A DNA stretch of 19,766 bases from assembly GCA_002383605.1 (NCBI GenBank), contig DFYK01000087.1, forward strand, positions 1-19,766. Reading direction: 5' to 3'. Shown here piece after piece: positions 15,838 to 19,766 of this stretch. The stretch is from Proteiniphilum sp. UBA4084. Its GTDB lineage: Bacteria; Bacteroidota; Bacteroidia; Bacteroidales; Dysgonomonadaceae. Below the pieces are notes generated by a model that saw nothing but the letters and a program-made list of their open reading frames with translations, had not been told where the DNA came from and did not search any database. Within the stretch, counting starts at the first letter, position 1; the number at the start of each line of letters is the position of its first letter. A program made the translations under genes and the position numbers.

Positions 15838-16277
15838 AGATATGAATTGTAGTAGCGTACGTTGCCGGTTACTTCAGGTCCGAGCCATTCAGGCGTCTCG
15901 TATGGCTCATCTTCGCTCTCCAGTTCTACTTCGGCGAGGAGAAGACCTTGGTTTTTACCGAAAAACTCATCCACCTCGAAGGTATGTTTTCCCACCTTTA
16001 CCAGATAGCGTTTTTTCTCTATCAGACCATCTTCACACAGTTGAAGCATCTCTTCCGCGTCTTCCGTGGGAATTTCATACTCCCACTCGTGCCGCTTGAT
16101 TTTACCCTCTACCAATGCACTCTTGATGGTCACAAACGCTTTTTCTCCTTTGATGCGGATACGAATTGCACTAACTCCTGAAAGGGATAGATAACCCTGC
16201 CTGATAATCATGCTTTTATATGCATCGGCTTTGAAGTCACCCTTGACAAGAAACTTACGTTCAATCTCGTATCCCAT
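15804..16277 (-). CDS. CYTH-domain triphosphate-processing protein
   Basis: A 157-residue single-domain CYTH protein of the triphosphate tunnel metalloenzyme family. The N-terminal signature ExExK is Glu4, Glu6 and Lys8 in YEIERKFLV. Basic and acidic residues that would line the tunnel follow: AIRIRIKG, VTIKS, KRHEWEYEIP, EKKRYLV, FEVDEFFG and AEVELESEDE. Small bacterial members of this family usually hydrolyse inorganic triphosphate or similar; the substrate here is not shown. The length is normal. The last codons (HPYEEWME) form the stem of a strong terminator hairpin. A TAnnTTTG box lies about 55 bases upstream. Confidence 0.93.
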   Translation of the reverse strand: MGYEIERKFLVKGDFKADAYKSMIIRQGYLSLSGVSAIRIRIKGEKAFVTIKSALVEGKIKRHEWEYEIPTEDAEEMLQLCEDGLIEKKRYLVKVGKHTFEVDEFFGKNQGLLLAEVELESEDEPYETPEWLGPEVTGNVRYYNSYLSIHPYEEWME

Positions 16278-16332
16278 ATATATTTATTTGTGATGTTGTA
16301 ATGATGAAAAGTGTACGGTGTTTGGTTCTTTA

Positions 16333-16340
16333 CAAAAATA
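16333..16340 (-). promoter_or_regulatory. Probable CYTH gene promoter (-7 box)
   Basis: TATTTTTG on the minus strand fits TAnnTTTG and lies about 55 bases upstream of the CYTH start. It directly follows the T run behind the 16345-16396 hairpin, so the terminator of one unit and the promoter of the next almost overlap. Confidence 0.4.
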
Positions 16341-16344
16341 AAAA

Positions 16345-16396
16345 AACTATGTTTTTAAGTCCCCGTAATCACTACGAAATAAATAAAAACATAGTT
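16345..16396 (-). terminator. Hairpin with T tail upstream of the CYTH gene
   Basis: A perfect 12-base inverted repeat, AACTATGTTTTT (16345-16356) and AAAAACATAGTT (16385-16396), encloses a 28-base loop that itself contains CGTA/TACG. On the minus strand the stem is followed by a run of T, so it would stop read-through from ligD. Confidence 0.55.
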
Positions 16397-16493
16397 AAGA
16401 TTTTGGTTGGATTAAATAAAAATCAATGCGCGTAATTCTATTCTTTATTCAATGAATCTGAAACAAAAATAATATATTCAATCAAGTTAATAA

Positions 16494-16542
16494 AATATTT
16501 GGGGAAATATTTCTATTTATTGAGGAAATTTTCCCCAATATT
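16494..16542 (-). terminator. Hairpin directly behind ligD
   Basis: AATATT-T-GGGGAAA (16494-16507) pairs with TTTCCCC-AATATT (16530-16542), with one bulged base. It begins 14 bases after the ligD stop, with a T-rich stretch after it on the minus strand. It is probably the primary ligD terminator, with the 16345-16396 hairpin as a second one. Confidence 0.55.
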
Positions 16543-16555
16543 CCAAAAGAAAACT

Positions 16556-19057
16556 TTATTGCATCTCTTCAAGGCGATTGAGTACCCCCATGAGATCGAC
16601 ACCATCTCCCAAAACAGGCAGGAAAAGATCACCCTTTTTCTGCAGGCGAATGAGTGCATTGTGTATGGTGAAATCGCCTATCGCGAGGTCTTTGGTGAGT
16701 TCTTCCCATTCAATTGACATGGATACGGGTGCTCCGGACTTAGGCCGTATGCTATAGACACTTGCGACGGTCTGCCCCATCCTGTTTTGCAGGTAATCGA
16801 GATAAATTTTAGGCCCTCGCTTCTTGAGACTCCGTTCCAGTGTGGTAGTTTTGGGCAATCTTTTTTGCACCATCTGCATCAGAATAAGCGCGAAATCACG
16901 TACCTGTTCATAGGTGTATTGCGCTCCCATGGGTATGAAAATATGCAACCCCGTACTGCCCGAGGTCTTACAAAAAGCCGTTACGCCGGTTGCATCCAGC
17001 ACCTCTTTGATTACTTTTGCCGCTTCCACAACTTGCCTGAAACTATTTTTTTCAGATGGATCCAGATCGATGATGAGGTAATCGGGTTTGTCGGGAAAAT
17101 CAATTCTGTTATTCCAGGGATTTAACTCGATGCAACCCAGATTGATCAGATAGCCCAGTGTTTCCTGATTGTTGCAAACGATATATTCTACACTCTTGTC
17201 GGTTGATTCTGAATAGATGGAAACGGTATCCACCCAGGATGGAGCTGTATCGCCGGCATCTTTGTGGTAAAATCCGGACTCTTCAATTCCGTTGGGGAAG
17301 CGGTGCAGTGATTGTGCGCGGCCCTTGAGATAAGGCAAAAGAAAATCACTCACGGAGAGATAGTAATCAATTAGTTCTCCTTTCGTGATTTTCTCCTTTT
17401 CCCAGTATAGCTTATCGAGGTTGGTGTACGTTGGCTCCTGGATTTCAGTCGTTTTTCTTCCGGGTGTATGCTTGCTGTCAATGCTTGCTTTGGATTTAGC
17501 ATCCGGCTTAACGGTGGAACTGTCTGAAGACTCTTTAAGGCTTTCCTGATACAGATCTTCGAGCGTTTTGTCCTCTCTGATCCCGATAAAGACGGGATGC
17601 CGGAAAAGACCCTCTTCTGTCTTCTCGGTATATTTGATGGTGCACACCGTGACCGGCTCCACCCAGGTGGGTGGCATATTGGTTGGTGGTGTCGTGGAAA
17701 ACGGCATCACCCGGGTGACGAGGGGTTGTAACGCCGTATGGATTTCCTTCAGGAGCTTCTCAGAAAAACCGGTGCCGGCATGCCCCGCGTAACGAAGTGT
17801 CCCATTTTTATAAGTAGCCAGGATCAATGAACCAAAATATTTACGCGCCCCCCGGGGCTCGGTGTATCCGGCAATAATGGCTTCGTCTGTTTGATGATCC
17901 TTTATTTTGATCCATTCCGAAGTGCGATGTCCGTCGATGTATATACTTGATTTCTTTTTGGCCATGATCCCTTCGATTTTCTCACCTTGAATGACTTTAA
18001 AAAATTCCCGTCCCGCTCCGTCCACATGATCGCAGTACTTCACGTGGGGTGTCTCCAGAAGTGCTTCTTTGAGTAACTCTTTCCGTTTTATCAGAGGCAG
18101 CTCACGTGTGCTATGTCCGTTTAGGAAAAGCAGGTCGAACACCTGATAAGTGATGGGCGCCTTCCTCTTCTCCGCATAATGCTGCAACAATTGAAAGTCG
18201 GGGATTCCCTGACGATCGTAGGCCACTATCTCCCCATCGAGAATCATTTTTTGTGGTTGTTTTTGCAGTCCTGCTTCAATAACAGGGTACTTTCCCAGGT
18301 ATGACTGCCCGTTCCTGGAATAAAATTGCACGCCCTCACTAAGGTCGGCAACCGCACGATAGCCGTCCCATTTAATTTCAAATATCCACTCCTTATCGTC
18401 GAACGGTTTTCCTCCCTGCGTGGCGAGCATCGGTTTAATTTTCGGCGATGGCGTTGATTCGGACTGATTATGATCCTTTGTAATTAATCTGTCGGCATGA
18501 GACGCATGAGAATCAGAAATCAAATGATCTTCGGCATCGTAGGGAGTATGCACAGCGTGATGATCGTCGTGTTTGATCAGCAGCCATGCATTTTCTTCTT
18601 TTGCTGTATGCATCTTCACCAGGGCAAACTCTCCCTTTAGCTTCTGCCCGTGCAGGATTATCTTGAGTGAACCCTTTGCCAGTTCAGCAAGCAGTGTTTC
18701 GTCATCATTTTTTCCATCCTGCCGGTGTAGCGGTTCATAGGTTCCCTCATCCCAGATCTGTACCTCACCGGCTCCATAGTTCCCTTTGGGGATGGTTCCT
18801 TCAAAAGTACGATAGGCATAGGGATGATCTTCCACCATCACAGCCAACCGCTTGTCGGACGGATTTAACGACGGCCCTTTGGGTACTGCCCAGCTTTTAA
18901 GTACCCCGTCCATCTCTAGCCTGAAGTCGTAATGCAGCCGGCTTGCATCGTGTCTTTGTACCACGAAGATTTTATTTCCGGATGCATCATTTTTCTTTCC
19001 TCCCGGTTCCGGAGTATGTTTGAAATCACGCTTTTTTTTGTATTCTTCAAGTGCCAT
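16556..19057 (-). CDS. ligD: Multifunctional NHEJ DNA ligase (PE-LIG-POL)
   Basis: An 833-residue LigD, the end-processing and sealing enzyme of bacterial non-homologous end joining. Three domains are visible in order. First is a 3'-phosphoesterase (about 10-165) with QRHDASRLHYDFRLE, giving His36, His42, Asp44 and Arg46, and His78 in EDHPY. Second is an ATP-dependent ligase (about 208-500) with motif I EIKWDGYR and the adenylated Lys229, and LDGEIVAYD (273-281). After a Ser/Lys/Thr-rich linker (about 505-545) comes an archaeo-eukaryotic primase-type polymerase (about 550-833) with the metal-binding DLDPSE (664-669), SGSTGLHIFIP and YLDYLQN. All key residues appear present. It overlaps ku by one base (TGATG), which suggests translational coupling. 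The domain order differs from the POL-first type of mycobacteria. Confidence 0.96.
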   Translation of the reverse strand: MALEEYKKKRDFKHTPEPGGKKNDASGNKIFVVQRHDASRLHYDFRLEMDGVLKSWAVPKGPSLNPSDKRLAVMVEDHPYAYRTFEGTIPKGNYGAGEVQIWDEGTYEPLHRQDGKNDDETLLAELAKGSLKIILHGQKLKGEFALVKMHTAKEENAWLLIKHDDHHAVHTPYDAEDHLISDSHASHADRLITKDHNQSESTPSPKIKPMLATQGGKPFDDKEWIFEIKWDGYRAVADLSEGVQFYSRNGQSYLGKYPVIEAGLQKQPQKMILDGEIVAYDRQGIPDFQLLQHYAEKRKAPITYQVFDLLFLNGHSTRELPLIKRKELLKEALLETPHVKYCDHVDGAGREFFKVIQGEKIEGIMAKKKSSIYIDGHRTSEWIKIKDHQTDEAIIAGYTEPRGARKYFGSLILATYKNGTLRYAGHAGTGFSEKLLKEIHTALQPLVTRVMPFSTTPPTNMPPTWVEPVTVCTIKYTEKTEEGLFRHPVFIGIREDKTLEDLYQESLKESSDSSTVKPDAKSKASIDSKHTPGRKTTEIQEPTYTNLDKLYWEKEKITKGELIDYYLSVSDFLLPYLKGRAQSLHRFPNGIEESGFYHKDAGDTAPSWVDTVSIYSESTDKSVEYIVCNNQETLGYLINLGCIELNPWNNRIDFPDKPDYLIIDLDPSEKNSFRQVVEAAKVIKEVLDATGVTAFCKTSGSTGLHIFIPMGAQYTYEQVRDFALILMQMVQKRLPKTTTLERSLKKRGPKIYLDYLQNRMGQTVASVYSIRPKSGAPVSMSIEWEELTKDLAIGDFTIHNALIRLQKKGDLFLPVLGDGVDLMGVLNRLEEMQ

Positions 19058-19766
19058 CAGGAAACATTTTTTCGGTTTTTCTCAATACTTGCTTTTAATT
19101 TTTCCATCAGGTGGATGGTCTTCTCCGACGTTCCCTGCGGTGTCGCTACTTTCAACTTCTTTCCTTTTGCTTTTTGTTCGATGATCTTCAACAAGTCGGC
19201 ACTGTATGTATCTTTAAACTGCTCACTGTTGAACGGTTCTGAAGTCTGTTCAATCAGCGATAGGGCTAGTTTCAACTCTCCGGGTTTTGTCTTTATAGAA
19301 GGTACTTTCAGTTCATCGTATTCGCGAAGTTCTTCCGGAAAACGTATTTTATTGATGATCAGCAGATCGCGATAAGGTTTTATGATGCCTAGATTTTCTT
19401 TATTTCGAAGGACAAAGGTTCCTACACCCACTTTGCGGGTTTTCTTCAACGCCTCACGCAGTAATACATACGCGTTTTCGCCGTGTTTTTGGGGTTCCAG
19501 AAAATAGGGTGTTTCAAAATAAATACTCTCAATCTCCTCCTCCTGAATAAACTGCTGTATTGAAAAGATCTTGCTTTTCTCCGGACTGGCCGCTTCAAAA
19601 TCTTCGTCATCCAATACAATATACCTGCTCTCCAATTTATACCCTTTTACAATATCATCCCAGCTTACTTCCTTGCCGGTATTCTCATTTACCCGCTTAA
19701 ACCGGATGTTGGACAGATCCCGCTTATCGAGCATATCCAGATCGAGTGCACTGCTTTCTGTTGCAG
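19057..19766 (-). CDS. ku: Ku protein (5' end outside window)
   Basis: Bacterial Ku, the homodimeric ring that binds double-strand break ends and recruits LigD. The visible 236 codons carry typical sequence: LDMLDKRDLSNIRFKRVNENTGKEVSWDDIVKG, then YFETPYFLEP, KVGVGTFVLRNKENL, and LLIINKIRFPEE. The frame is open to the window edge (ATESSALDLD), so the first about 30 residues (usually around MRAIWxGxISFGLVNIPVKLY) lie outside; the Met at 19734 is internal. The C-terminal tail is short and basic (KAKGKKLKVATPQG, EKNRKNVS), as in many bacterial Ku proteins. It is followed by ligD with a one-base overlap. Confidence 0.95.
   Translation of the reverse strand, partial: ATESSALDLDMLDKRDLSNIRFKRVNENTGKEVSWDDIVKGYKLESRYIVLDDEDFEAASPEKSKIFSIQQFIQEEEIESIYFETPYFLEPQKHGENAYVLLREALKKTRKVGVGTFVLRNKENLGIIKPYRDLLIINKIRFPEELREYDELKVPSIKTKPGELKLALSLIEQTSEPFNSEQFKDTYSADLLKIIEQKAKGKKLKVATPQGTSEKTIHLMEKLKASIEKNRKNVS

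Overview
The window looks like a chromosomal segment from a member of the Bacteroidales, possibly near Dysgonomonadaceae, although I cannot fix the family from sequence alone. Supporting signs are a SusD-type outer-membrane protein end, the LL-diaminopimelate aminotransferase route to meso-DAP, several promoters with a Bacteroidetes-type -7 box (TAnnTTTG), and little sign of Shine-Dalgarno sites. Almost all genes lie on the minus strand. The exceptions are the susD fragment, the lipoprotein after it, and ilvE.

Layout. (1) 1-1606, plus strand: the 3' end of a SusD-like gene, a hairpin, and a secreted beta-propeller lipoprotein, together the tail of a glycan-utilisation locus. (2) 1623-8135: an accessory region bracketed by two direct copies of the 3' part of dapL. 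It opens with a truncated dapL copy (1623-2120). Next come a short region with a possible OmpA-domain remnant and a three-gene export cassette on the minus strand: CPBP membrane protease, then HlyD-type adaptor, then C39-peptidase ABC exporter. Beyond those are a decayed IS30-family transposase, an orphan promoter with a Fur-like box, and the 5' part of a group II intron inserted directly behind the dapL terminator-like hairpin. The CPBP-IS30 part is visibly more AT-rich than the flanks. (3) 8136-14665, minus strand: housekeeping genes in transcription order dnaG, a NatA-like ATPase, a NatB-like permease, then dapF and dapL. (4) 14725-15837: ilvE on the plus strand, convergent with a CYTH-domain gene that shares a compact hairpin region with it. 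(5) 16278-19766, minus strand: ku (5' end outside the window) followed by ligD, overlapping by one base, which together encode a bacterial non-homologous end-joining system.

How the genes work together. DapL makes LL-diaminopimelate from tetrahydrodipicolinate and DapF epimerises it to meso-diaminopimelate for peptidoglycan and lysine. The HlyD and C39-ABC proteins would form a peptide cleavage-and-export machine, with the CPBP protease as a maturation or immunity partner. No precursor peptide gene is visible, and the upstream side of the cassette has been cut by the IS30 remnant. Ku and LigD would bind and repair double-strand breaks.

The most interesting area is 1623-8135. A truncated dapL duplicate, a broken IS, a truncated intron and an export cassette suggest repeated insertion and recombination at the end of the dapF-dapL operon. 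All family assignments were read by eye from motifs; no database search was run.
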